Shown: positions 6,807 through 15,800 of the stretch, piece after piece
Layout of the letters: every line of letters begins with the position of its first letter
How positions within the stretch are numbered: the stretch's first letter is position 1
NCBI GenBank assembly: GCA_022511295.1
Contig: JAFLRT010000015.1
Coordinates: 1-33,783, forward strand
Origin: Alistipes sp.
Lineage (GTDB): Bacteria; Bacteroidota; Bacteroidia; Bacteroidales; Rikenellaceae
Length of the DNA stretch: 33,783 nucleotides
Reading direction: 5' to 3'
Notes under the pieces: generated by a model
What the model was told of the DNA's origin: nothing
What the model saw: only the letters and a program-made list of their open reading frames with translations
Database searches by the model: none
Position numbers and translations under genes: made by a program

Positions 6807-7943
6807 TTATTCTTCACTGCCTGTGTTTGCGGGGTTTGCAGTCTGAATTGCTGTGCGCATCCACTTGTATGACGGGTTGTTCACAGCCTCGTTGTTGAAC
6901 TTGTAGCCGCCGAAGCCGCCCTTGCGGTAGCCGTTGCGCGGTTTCCACGATGCCATACCCACAAGCGACGGACACTCTTTTTTATCCTGCTGTATACCTC
7001 TCGCATCAATCCAGTAATAGCCGCCGTTGAGGGCATCTATTGCAGACTCCATATTCTCGGTAACGATGAACTTGTTGGTTACCTCCTCCTCGCTCAAGAA
7101 GCCTCTGTAATGGTTTACAATCTGCGAAAGGCGGGTCTCCATATTCGAGGCGCTGACACCTGCCGTCGGCGAGGGCGTACCTCCCGATACGGAGTATGCC
7201 TGAGCGATAAAATAGTCGATATAGATGCCTGAGTATGCGGGAATGTACCATATCTCACCGTCGATGACGAGCAGTTTGCCGCTCCCCGACTGCGGACCTA
7301 AATATTTGCCGACACTCTCGAGCAGCCAGCCGACATAGGTCGTGTTGCGTACCAGATGACCGGAGTAGCCGTAGTCCGGCTCGATATCGAAGTCGATGCC
7401 GTCATAACCGTATTTGTTGATGGTATCGCAAATAGCCTTTGCATACCTGTCCATCGAGGCCTTTATAGCAGTCTCATCGCCATCCTTCCAGCCCCAGAAC
7501 TCTTTGCGTGCGCTCTCGCTGCCGTTGTGTTCTGCCGGCGTGAATCCGTTGCCGATATCGGTCATAAAGGTACACATCAACACTTTGGTACCCTTCTTCT
7601 GCTGCACCTCTTTCAGGTCGGCCTGCTTGCCTGCAGAGAGGTTGCCTGCACTGTCCCAGAGAGATATCATATCCATACTGTCAGGAAGTCCCGCAAGCAT
7701 GCTCGCCGTAAGGACGCTCGGCTCACCCCAGCCGCTGAACCACCCGAAGGATATCTCATGGTCGCTCTTTTTGTATTCGCGCAGCGCCTTGTAGTAGTCG
7801 GCCGAGAAGGATGTTTCGGTATTTCCGAACCGGTCGTGATTCTCCGGCTCGGGCTGCGTCCATTCGCTGCATCCCGTTGAGGCCGTTATTGCCGTTACTG
7901 CGAGGGCGACAGCCAGCGACGATATACTTTTTTTAATATTCAT
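6807..7943 (-). CDS. GH18 endo-beta-N-acetylglucosaminidase (EndoF1/BT3987-like) lipoprotein
   Basis: A 378-aa lipoprotein. The signal peptide ends at Cys25, followed by S-E, which resembles the Bacteroidetes surface-export signal (C-[SA]-[DE]). The GH18 barrel has the catalytic motif D181-G-I-D184-F-D186-I-E188, where E188 would be the acid and D186 would help the N-acetyl group act as nucleophile. Family knowledge: such enzymes cleave between the two GlcNAc residues of N-glycan cores. FGWFSGWGEP (about 66-75) and the AQAYSVSGG segment (about 249) fit the EndoF/EndoH-like subset and not chitinases. It lies 27 bp after susD. Specificity for oligomannose glycans is inferred from the GH92-GH125 gene beside it. 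Unlike BT3987, the DUF1735 domain is on a separate neighbouring protein. Confidence 0.92.
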   Translation of the reverse strand: MNIKKSISSLAVALAVTAITASTGCSEWTQPEPENHDRFGNTETSFSADYYKALREYKKSDHEISFGWFSGWGEPSVLTASMLAGLPDSMDMISLWDSAGNLSAGKQADLKEVQQKKGTKVLMCTFMTDIGNGFTPAEHNGSESARKEFWGWKDGDETAIKASMDRYAKAICDTINKYGYDGIDFDIEPDYGYSGHLVRNTTYVGWLLESVGKYLGPQSGSGKLLVIDGEIWYIPAYSGIYIDYFIAQAYSVSGGTPSPTAGVSASNMETRLSQIVNHYRGFLSEEEVTNKFIVTENMESAIDALNGGYYWIDARGIQQDKKECPSLVGMASWKPRNGYRKGGFGGYKFNNEAVNNPSYKWMRTAIQTANPANTGSEE

Positions 7944-7970
7944 ATCATTGTAAGATTATAGTGTTCCACA

Positions 7971-9500
7971 TCAGTTTTTCTTTGCCCAGAAGAGGTCTGT
8001 CGCCTCGTTGTCCTCACCTCCCAACAGCGTTACGGCTGCATCGACATTGGCTGCATTGAGGTTGTGTTCGGTATATGGGTAGCGCAGACGACGCAGACCT
8101 CGGAAGTTGCCCGTAGCCGTGTTGGCTATCACGCCGTCGCTCAGGTTGTCTACTGCCGGCGCAAGTTCGGGATAACCCGTGCGGCGGAACTCCGCCCAAG
8201 CCTCGAGACCCATAGGGTAGTTGGCTATCCACTTCTGGGTGATGATGCGTTCTATCTTCTCCTCTGTCGAGGCGCTCTCGTTCCACAGAATCTTTATTTT
8301 GGTAGAACGTGTATAGTTGTATATCGGCCGGTGCGTATCGGTGTGATTTGCAGGTGTTGCGGTGTTGTTTGCAAGATAGTTCGTTATCGAACTCTCACCG
8401 ACGCCCCATTGCTGCATCGAGAGCCTTACGCCCTGCTCGTAGTAGCTCTTTGCATTTCCCGAAATCCAGCCTCTGACCACCATTTCGGCACGCAGGAATG
8501 CCGTCTCGGCTGCCACGAAGACCGGCAGTTTGCTGCCGGAATCGACATTGGGCTGCGAGTAACCTGCCACCTCATCCTTCTGGAACGATGCCGAGCCGGC
8601 ACGCATGCCAAGATAGGAGTTGTTGTAGGACGAAGTCTTGAAGTATGCCTGAAGACGCGGGTCGCTGTAACCCGTCATATAGTCCACAATCGAAGCGTTG
8701 GCTCTCAAATCGCCCCACGATGCCGCTGCCAGTTGATAGGGGTTGCCCTGCACTCCCGGGTCCATCATGGCGTTCTGCGAGTTCTCCTCGATAAGACCTG
8801 CCGGATGAGCGGTTATGGCTTGTGCGGCCGCCGCATTGCCTGTGCGTACTGCTGCGCGCAGTGCCAGGGAGTTTGCCAATCTCGCCCAGGCGGCGTAGTC
8901 GCCGTCGAAGAGGAGGTCGTTGCCCTTGACAGGCTGCGACGAGGGATATGCCGTACTGTAATTGTAGAGAACCGAAGCGGCGTTGGTTAAATCTTCGATA
9001 ATCTGCTTGTATACATCTTCAGCCGAGTCGTACGGCACATAGAATGAGCCGTCGGTAACCTGACTGTAAGGTATCGGTCCGTAGCAGTCCGCCACGCGCA
9101 TCATCACCGCAGCGCGTATCACCTGTGCCAGAGCGAAGTAGTGTCCCGAGCCGTCGGTAGCCTTCTTTATATCGAAGTAGTTGGCATAGATATCCTCGAA
9201 CATGGTGTTGTAAGGCGTTGCGTTCCATGAGTCCGATGCGTTGAAGGTATCGAAGTTCTGACCGCCCCAGCGGTTCGAGAGAGTGAAATAGCCGCCCAGT
9301 GAGCCGACCATCTGGTCAATCATCTGCGAGTCGTTCTGCTGAACGTACATCAGAGCGTCAATCATCGTCGGCATGAGAATCGGAGGGTCTGCGACATAGA
9401 GCATATAGGGGTCTGTGTTGTACTCCTCGAAATTCTTCGTGCAGCCCGTTGTGCCGCATATCAACAGCAGCGCAGAGGCATATATAAATATCTTTTTCAT
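7971..9500 (-). CDS. SusD/RagB-family glycan-binding outer-membrane lipoprotein
   Basis: A 509-aa protein with a lipoprotein signal ending at Cys20 (GTTGC) and the N-terminal CTKNFEEYNTDPY motif typical of one SusD subfamily. The four-TPR helical fold is indicated by segments such as ALAQVIRAAVMMRVADCYGPIPYSQ (about 123-147) and FLRAEMVVRGW (about 335-345). In Bacteroidetes SusD acts as the lid of the SusC barrel and binds the glycan to be imported. It lies 18 bp after susC. The closest described counterparts are those of the B. thetaiotaomicron high-mannose N-glycan PUL (from memory; not searched). Confidence 0.95.
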   Translation of the reverse strand: MKKIFIYASALLLICGTTGCTKNFEEYNTDPYMLYVADPPILMPTMIDALMYVQQNDSQMIDQMVGSLGGYFTLSNRWGGQNFDTFNASDSWNATPYNTMFEDIYANYFDIKKATDGSGHYFALAQVIRAAVMMRVADCYGPIPYSQVTDGSFYVPYDSAEDVYKQIIEDLTNAASVLYNYSTAYPSSQPVKGNDLLFDGDYAAWARLANSLALRAAVRTGNAAAAQAITAHPAGLIEENSQNAMMDPGVQGNPYQLAAASWGDLRANASIVDYMTGYSDPRLQAYFKTSSYNNSYLGMRAGSASFQKDEVAGYSQPNVDSGSKLPVFVAAETAFLRAEMVVRGWISGNAKSYYEQGVRLSMQQWGVGESSITNYLANNTATPANHTDTHRPIYNYTRSTKIKILWNESASTEEKIERIITQKWIANYPMGLEAWAEFRRTGYPELAPAVDNLSDGVIANTATGNFRGLRRLRYPYTEHNLNAANVDAAVTLLGGEDNEATDLFWAKKN

Positions 9501-9518
9501 AATAGTCAGCTTCTCGTT

Positions 9519-12500
9519 TTAGAATTGCAGTTTGACGTTGAAACCGAGGTTGCGCACGCTCGGCTGCATAAAGTAGTCTACACCCTGATAATAGGTGTCG
9601 CTCGTGGATGCCGATATCTCGGGGTCGAAGGGAGCCTTGCAGTAGATTACCCACAGATTCTTTGCCACAAAACCTACGCTCATGCGCACCTTGTTGCGGA
9701 ACCACTTTTCGGGGAGCGTATACTGGAGACTCAACTCTTGAAGACGTACGTTGGTAGCACTGTAAAGGTAGTATGCACCATGACCGCCTTCGGCCGTCGA
9801 TATTGTGGTGTAGTATTTCTCGGGCGATATAAGACCGTAGTTTACGGGTATGCCGTTTCCGTTGCGTGCATCGGCCGTTGCCTTCGAGGTGCCGTAGTAG
9901 TCGAGTATACCCTGCGTTGCGGAGTATGCCTGACCGCCTATGCGCGCCGTGAAAACGACATTCAGTTCAAGACCCTTGTAACCGAAACTGTTGCTCCAGC
10001 CCATCATATAGCGCGGCGATAACTGTCCCACCTTGCGGAACTCCGTCTCGACCATCGAGATATTGCCTGTCGAGGGGTCTACCTTGATGTTGCCGTTGAG
10101 GTCGCGTGCTATTTCGTGATTTACATATATGTCGCTCATCGAACCGCCCGGGCGAAGTATCACCTGCGGAGCGACGTTGGCCTTGCCTAACCAACTCTTC
10201 TGAATCTCGGTGTCGGTTATAAGTTCGCCGGTAACGGGGTTGCGCTGTCCCTCGGCAAGGCTTATGATTTTGTTGCGGTTAAGCGTAAGAGTATAGGAGG
10301 AACTCCATGTAAATCCGCCCCAGTTGTTGTTGTATCCGAGAGCCAGTTCAAGACCCTGGTTCTGAACATCACCCGTCTGTACCACAGCCTGGTTGTAACC
10401 CGAAGATGACGGCAGAGAACTGTATATGGTCTGATGATAGGTGTGCGAGCGGTAGTATGTCGCATCCAGATTCAGATGACGGAACAGGCGGATGTCGATA
10501 CCCACCTCCCACGATTTGGTATCTTCGGGCTGGAGGTTTGTTGCCGGATATGTCGAGGGTCGCGCCCAGTTGTGAGTCTGCTCGTTGAAACTGTACGAGG
10601 GGTGCGACAGATAGCGTGCGAACGCCGAAGCCACCTGCGAATAGGAACCGCGCACCTTGATAAGGTCTATCCACTGCGGCATGGTCGCCATATTGGATAT
10701 TATCACCGAGAGACCTGCCGAGGGATAGAAGAACGACTTGTTTGTCGAGAATGCGAGTTGCGAAGCCCAGTCGTTACGACCCGTAACGGTCAGATAGAGC
10801 ATCTGACGCCATCCCACCTCGACGGAAGCGAATACGGACTGCATCTGGTCATGCCAGCCGCTCTGTACGGGTTTGTACTTGTCCGAGTAGTTGAGGTTGT
10901 TGAGCGCGAAGTGGTTTGCTATAAGCAGGTTGCCTGCGCTGCCCGCCTGTTCGAAACGCTGGTTGTTAATCGAGGCGCCGATATTGGCCGTCAGCGACCA
11001 GTCATCGCCGAAACTCTTGTCGATGTTGAGCATTACGTCGCCGTAGAACGAGCGGTCGTGCTGTGTCTGGTCCTCATAGCCTCCGTTGTCGCCGCAGAAG
11101 GTGGTGAGTGTCGAGGCGTATTTCTTTTGCGTTATGCGATATTCCGAATTGTCCACACGTACACGTCCGGTAACATTCATCCAGTCGGTGATATTCCAAC
11201 GCAGCGAGGCGTTGAGCATATAGCGGCGCTTGTCCGATTCGCGCTGCATACGTTTCTGAATCCAGTAAGGGTTCTGCAGCGAGTGTGCGCCCTCACCGTA
11301 AGGCCAGTACTGCTCCATACGTCCCGTTACCGGGTTCCAGCGCTCGAAAACACGTATCTCGTTGAAGTCTTCACTGCGAGGGAAGAGGTAGAGCGCGGGC
11401 AGAGGGTTGAAATACTGACCCTGCGAGACCATGTTCGCATCTTTCTGTATTATGAAACTGCCGCCGAAGTCGAATACGAGTTTGTTCTTGGCAAATGATG
11501 TCGTGTTGCGCGCCGAGAAGTTATAGCGGTCGTATCGGTTTTCGGGGATGATGCCCGAGGCGTTTGTAGTCGAGGCCGAGACGTATGTCTGGTTGCGCTC
11601 GCTTCCTGTCGAGAGCGATACGGCGTTTATGATATTCGCACCGGTATTGAAGAACTTGCGTGGGTCGTAGTTGCTTCCGCCCTCTATCTTCTCACCCCAG
11701 TTGGAGTAACCGCTGCTCGTGCCGTAGGTGTTCTGCATCTCGGGCAGTTGGTAGACCTTGGAGAATGTTGTGCTGTTGCTTACGGTAACGACCGTGCGGT
11801 CTTTGCGTCCTGCCTTGGTGTTGATTATCACAACGCCGTTGGCGGCATCCGAACCGTAGAGAGCCGCTGCCGACGGACCTGTAAGCATATTTATCGACTC
11901 GATATCTTCGGGGTTGATGTCGGCGATGCTCTCGGAGCCTGTCTGGCTGCCGTAGATGCCGCCGGAGCCGCCGAAGTTATGGTTGTACATGGGGATACCG
12001 TCGATAACGTATAGTACGTTGTTGTTTTTCTCGATGGACTTCTCACCGCGCATCACCACCTTCACGCCGCCGCCCGGGCCATTGGCGCCGCTGTTTATCT
12101 GTACGCCGGCCACCTTGCCCACGAGCGAGTTCATGAAACTTGCATCCTTGACCGTTGTCAGTTCGTCGCTTTTGACCTGCTGCACGTTGTACGAGAGGGC
12201 TTTTTCGGAGCGTTTGATACCGAGTGCCGTTACCACAACGTTATCCATCTGAACCGCAGTGCTGCGCAGTACGGCATTGAAGTAAGTTGTTGCACCGACC
12301 TCCATTTCAAGCGTCTCATAGCCTATGAAGTTAATCTCAAGCACCGCGCTTTCGGCGGGAGCCGGCACCGTCAGCGAGAATGAACCGCCGAGGTCTGTCG
12401 AGACGCCTGTAGACGTCCCCTTTACTACAACCGATGCGCCTGCTACTGCTTCTCCATTCTCGTCCACGACCTTTCCGCTCACTTTGCGCGGAGTGTTGTC

Positions 12501-12617
12501 GGGACTTGCGGCGGCTGCATCGCTTTGGGCAGCGGCGAAGGTGCTGCCTGTAACGGAACCCGCAAAGAGCAGGAGCGCAAGCAGACACGCCGGTACCGAT
12601 ACGTTATGTTTGTTCAT
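9519..12617 (-). CDS. SusC/RagA-family TonB-dependent glycan importer
   Basis: A 1032-aa outer-membrane transporter. The signal peptide ends near residue 31. A carboxypeptidase-regulatory-like domain (about 44-120, VSGKVVDENGEAVAGASVVVKG) is followed by a TonB box-like VVVTALG and the plug (about 125-270, including NNVLYVIDGIPMYN and the GSDAANGVVIINT segment). A beta-barrel runs to the C-terminal aromatic residue (...VKLQF-stop). First gene of the four-gene operon, with a strong promoter at 12730-12760 and a hairpin-bearing leader of about 105 bases. It would import oligomannose released by the GH18 enzyme. No FecR-interacting STN domain is present, so control by a paired anti-sigma factor is unlikely. 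Confidence 0.96.
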   Translation of the reverse strand: MNKHNVSVPACLLALLLFAGSVTGSTFAAAQSDAAAASPDNTPRKVSGKVVDENGEAVAGASVVVKGTSTGVSTDLGGSFSLTVPAPAESAVLEINFIGYETLEMEVGATTYFNAVLRSTAVQMDNVVVTALGIKRSEKALSYNVQQVKSDELTTVKDASFMNSLVGKVAGVQINSGANGPGGGVKVVMRGEKSIEKNNNVLYVIDGIPMYNHNFGGSGGIYGSQTGSESIADINPEDIESINMLTGPSAAALYGSDAANGVVIINTKAGRKDRTVVTVSNSTTFSKVYQLPEMQNTYGTSSGYSNWGEKIEGGSNYDPRKFFNTGANIINAVSLSTGSERNQTYVSASTTNASGIIPENRYDRYNFSARNTTSFAKNKLVFDFGGSFIIQKDANMVSQGQYFNPLPALYLFPRSEDFNEIRVFERWNPVTGRMEQYWPYGEGAHSLQNPYWIQKRMQRESDKRRYMLNASLRWNITDWMNVTGRVRVDNSEYRITQKKYASTLTTFCGDNGGYEDQTQHDRSFYGDVMLNIDKSFGDDWSLTANIGASINNQRFEQAGSAGNLLIANHFALNNLNYSDKYKPVQSGWHDQMQSVFASVEVGWRQMLYLTVTGRNDWASQLAFSTNKSFFYPSAGLSVIISNMATMPQWIDLIKVRGSYSQVASAFARYLSHPSYSFNEQTHNWARPSTYPATNLQPEDTKSWEVGIDIRLFRHLNLDATYYRSHTYHQTIYSSLPSSSGYNQAVVQTGDVQNQGLELALGYNNNWGGFTWSSSYTLTLNRNKIISLAEGQRNPVTGELITDTEIQKSWLGKANVAPQVILRPGGSMSDIYVNHEIARDLNGNIKVDPSTGNISMVETEFRKVGQLSPRYMMGWSNSFGYKGLELNVVFTARIGGQAYSATQGILDYYGTSKATADARNGNGIPVNYGLISPEKYYTTISTAEGGHGAYYLYSATNVRLQELSLQYTLPEKWFRNKVRMSVGFVAKNLWVIYCKAPFDPEISASTSDTYYQGVDYFMQPSVRNLGFNVKLQF

Positions 12618-12685
12618 ACTTTGAATAAGGTTAGTAAAAATTAGTTACATATAAGATAGTTGTTTCGGGTAATGGCAACGCTGAA

Positions 12686-12718
12686 CCGGAATATTTGCAT
12701 ACTCTCTGCAAAATCCGG
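12686..12718 (-). promoter_or_regulatory. Hairpin at the 5' end of the susC transcript
   Basis: The inverted repeat ccggaatatttgca (12686-12699) / tgcaaaatccgg (12707-12718) with a 7-nt loop forms a near-complete stem with a small bulge. It begins within a few bases of the predicted susC start site (about 12723). It has no T run behind it, so it is not a classical terminator. It could stabilise the mRNA or be a binding site for a protein or RNA. Confidence 0.5.
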
Positions 12719-12729
12719 CTATAACAATA

Positions 12730-12760
12730 CAAATTTAAGTAAAGTATAATTATTTGCAAA
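12730..12760 (-). promoter_or_regulatory. Promoter of the susC operon
   Basis: Read on the minus strand: TTTG (12757-12760), 19 bp, TAAATTTG (12730-12737). A full match to the Bacteroidetes -33/-7 consensus, placed 113 bp before the susC ATG. Confidence 0.85.
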
Positions 12761-12773
12761 TATTTTTCTGCTA

Positions 12774-12804
12774 TTGTATTATTCATAATAAAAAACTAAT
12801 TTTG
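12774..12804 (+). promoter_or_regulatory. Promoter of the GH92-GH125 gene
   Basis: TTG (12774-12776), 20 bp, TAATTTTG (12797-12804), about 72 bp before the ATG. It is divergent from the susC promoter, with the two -33 elements only 13 bp apart, so a single regulator bound between them could serve both. Confidence 0.8.
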
Positions 12805-12876
12805 AACCCATATTGCATCGCCATTGGCGAAGATTGAAAAAACATTAAAAACCGAAATTGAAAAAGTATTAAAAAT

Positions 12877-15800
12877 ATGAAGATTGGAAGATTTATTTCT
12901 TTAGTCGCGCTGTGTGCCTCGGTCTGCGCATCATCCTGCACATCACCCTCGGCGGAGCGTCTTGCCTCATATGTAGACCCGCGTATAGGAACCGGAGGAC
13001 ACGGACACGTCTTCGTGGGAGCCAGCGTGCCTTTCGGTATGGTGCAACTCGGTCCTACAAGCATACCGCAGTCGTGGGACTGGTGTTCGGGTTATCATGA
13101 GAGCGACTCGACGGTTATAGGTTTCTCGCATACGCATCTCTCGGGAACGGGTATAGGCGACCTCTTCGATGTAACGGTCATGCCTGTAACGGGCAATGTA
13201 ACCTATGCCCGAGGCAGCGAGGACGACCCCTCGTCGGGTATGTGGTCTTATGCCGACCGCTCCAGAGAGAAGGTTGTACCCGGTTACTATTCGGTGCCTC
13301 TCGTGCGTTACGGTGTTACGGCCGAACTGACGGCGACCGCCCGCACAGGCTTTCACCGCTACACCTTCCCTGCCTCCGAAGATGCGGCGATAGTATTCGA
13401 TTTGGAGAACGGCGGCTGCTGGGACAAGGCTACCGACACACACCTTGAGGCAGAGGGAGATAATGTCGTTGTCGGTTGGCGCCGCTCATCGGGTTGGGCT
13501 AAGGACCAGATAGTCTGGTTCGTTGCCGAGTTCTCCAAACCATTCGACTCTTTCGATGTCGAGGGGAGTTACGGTCGTGCCTCGTTCAAAACGGCAAAGG
13601 ATGAGCAGGTGATGCTCAAGGTCGCCCTCTCGCCGGTGAGCATAGAAGGAGCAAAGAAAAATCTCGCAGCAGAACTTCCGCACTGGGACTTCGATGCGAC
13701 GGTGGCTGCTGCCGACAATGCGTGGGAGAGAGAACTGGGCAAAGTGAGAATCGAGACCGGCGATGAAACGGCCCGTACCATATTCTATACCGCTCTCTAC
13801 CATACGATGATAGTCCCTGCGCTGCTCTGCGACGTGGACGGAGCGTACAGAGGTGCCGACGGAGAGGTTCATCCCTCGCCGTCGCACGACACTTATACAA
13901 TCTTCTCGCTGTGGGACACCTACCGTGCGGCAATGCCTCTGATGACTATTCTCCACCCGGAGAAGATGCCCGATATGATAAACACCATGCTCGATATATA
14001 CGATGAGCAGGGTCGTCTGCCCGTATGGCACCTGTGGGCCAACGAGACCGACTGCATGGTCGGTAATCCGGGCATACCTGTCGTTGCTGACGCCATTGTG
14101 AAGAATATAGGCGGCTTCGACCGCGAGAAGGCTTTCGAGGCTCTTACTGTTACGGCCCAAAACGATGAGCGGGGCGGTGATTTGCGCAAGAGATACGGAT
14201 ATATCCCCTGCGACCTCTTCAACGAGGCTGTTGCCTACGATATGGAGTACGCTTTGGCCGACGGGGCGGTGGCAATGGCGGCAAAGGCTATGGGCAGGAG
14301 CGATGAGGCGGCGTTCTACACGCAGCGCAGCCACTCTTATCGCAACTACTTCGACCCGGAGACCTGTTTTATACGCGGACGCGACAGTCGCGGAGGCTGG
14401 CGCACGCCGTTCAACCCTTACGCATCGGAACACCGTGCCGACGACTACTGCGAGGGCAATGCATGGCAGTATACGTGGCTCGCACCGCACGACGTGAAGG
14501 GCTTGCAGGAGTGCTTCGGCTCAAGAGAAAGGATGTTGGAGAAACTCGACTCGCTATTTATCGTAAGTTCTGTTGTAGAGGGTGAGGACCTCTCGCCCGA
14601 TATCTCGGGAATGATAGGTCAGTACGCTCACGGCAACGAGCCGAGCCACCATATATTATATATGTATACCATGCTCGGACAGCCCTGGAAGACGGCCGAC
14701 CGCGTGCGTGAGGTTCTCTCGACGCTCTACCATGCTGCGCCGGACGGTCTTGCAGGCAATGAGGATGCGGGTCAGATGTCGGCGTGGTATGTGCTTTCGG
14801 CTATGGGTATGTACGAGGCGGAGCCTGCCGGCGGTCGCTACTGGTTCGGCTCGCCCCTCTTCGACAAGGTTACAGTAGCACTGCCGCAAGGAGAGAACTT
14901 CACTGTCGAGGTAGTGAATAATTCGGCCGAGAACCGCTATATACAGAGCGTAACACTCGACGGACATCCTTATACCAAGCCATATATAACATACGGTGAT
15001 ATTATGCGCGGCAGCCATCTGGTGTTTGTTATGGGTTCGGAACCCAGGGTGTGGTACAACCCCGATGAGCCGGATGAATATATCTCGCAGCGTCCTGCGG
15101 CAGAGGAGCGTCTCTTCGTGTCGCAGGCTGTCGAGGAGGAGATAGAGCGTGTGAGCGCTCTTCTTACCAACGAGCGCCTTAAGTGGATGTTTGCCAACTG
15201 CTATCCCAATACGCTCGATACGACAGTCCACTATCGCGAGGGGGATGACGGCCCCGACACCTATATCTATACGGGTGATATACCGGCAATGTGGCTGAGG
15301 GACTCGGGAGCGCAGGTATGGCCATACGTGCAACTTGCCGACCGCGATGAAAACCTTAAAAAGATGATTGCCGGAGTGGTGCGAAGGCAGTTCAAACTGA
15401 TAAATACCGACCCCTACGCCAATGCCTTCAACGACGGCGCTACGGGAGAAAAGAATCCCGCCGATTACCTGCCTCAGGATCGGCGGGTTTTTGAACGTAA
15501 ATGGGAGATAGATTCTCACTGCTACCCCGTGCGCCTTGCATACGCCTACTGGAAGCAGACGGGCGATACGTCGGTCTTTGACCGCGAGTGGATACAGGCC
15601 GCGCGCAACATACTATGTACGTTTCGCAGTCAGCAGCGCAAAGAGGGACACGGCGATTACATCTTTCTGCGGGTTACCGACCGTCAACTCGACACCAAGT
15701 GCCATGTAGGACGCGGCAACCCCGTGAAGCCTGTGGGACTTATCGCCTCGGCATTCCGCCCTTCGGACGATGCTACAACATTCGAGTTCCTGGTGCCGTC

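Noticed and set aside
12877..15055. Exact catalytic acid and base numbers for the GH92 half
   Set aside because: The conserved motifs are visible, but I could not map the residue numbers remembered from BT3990 onto them consistently, so no assignment is made.
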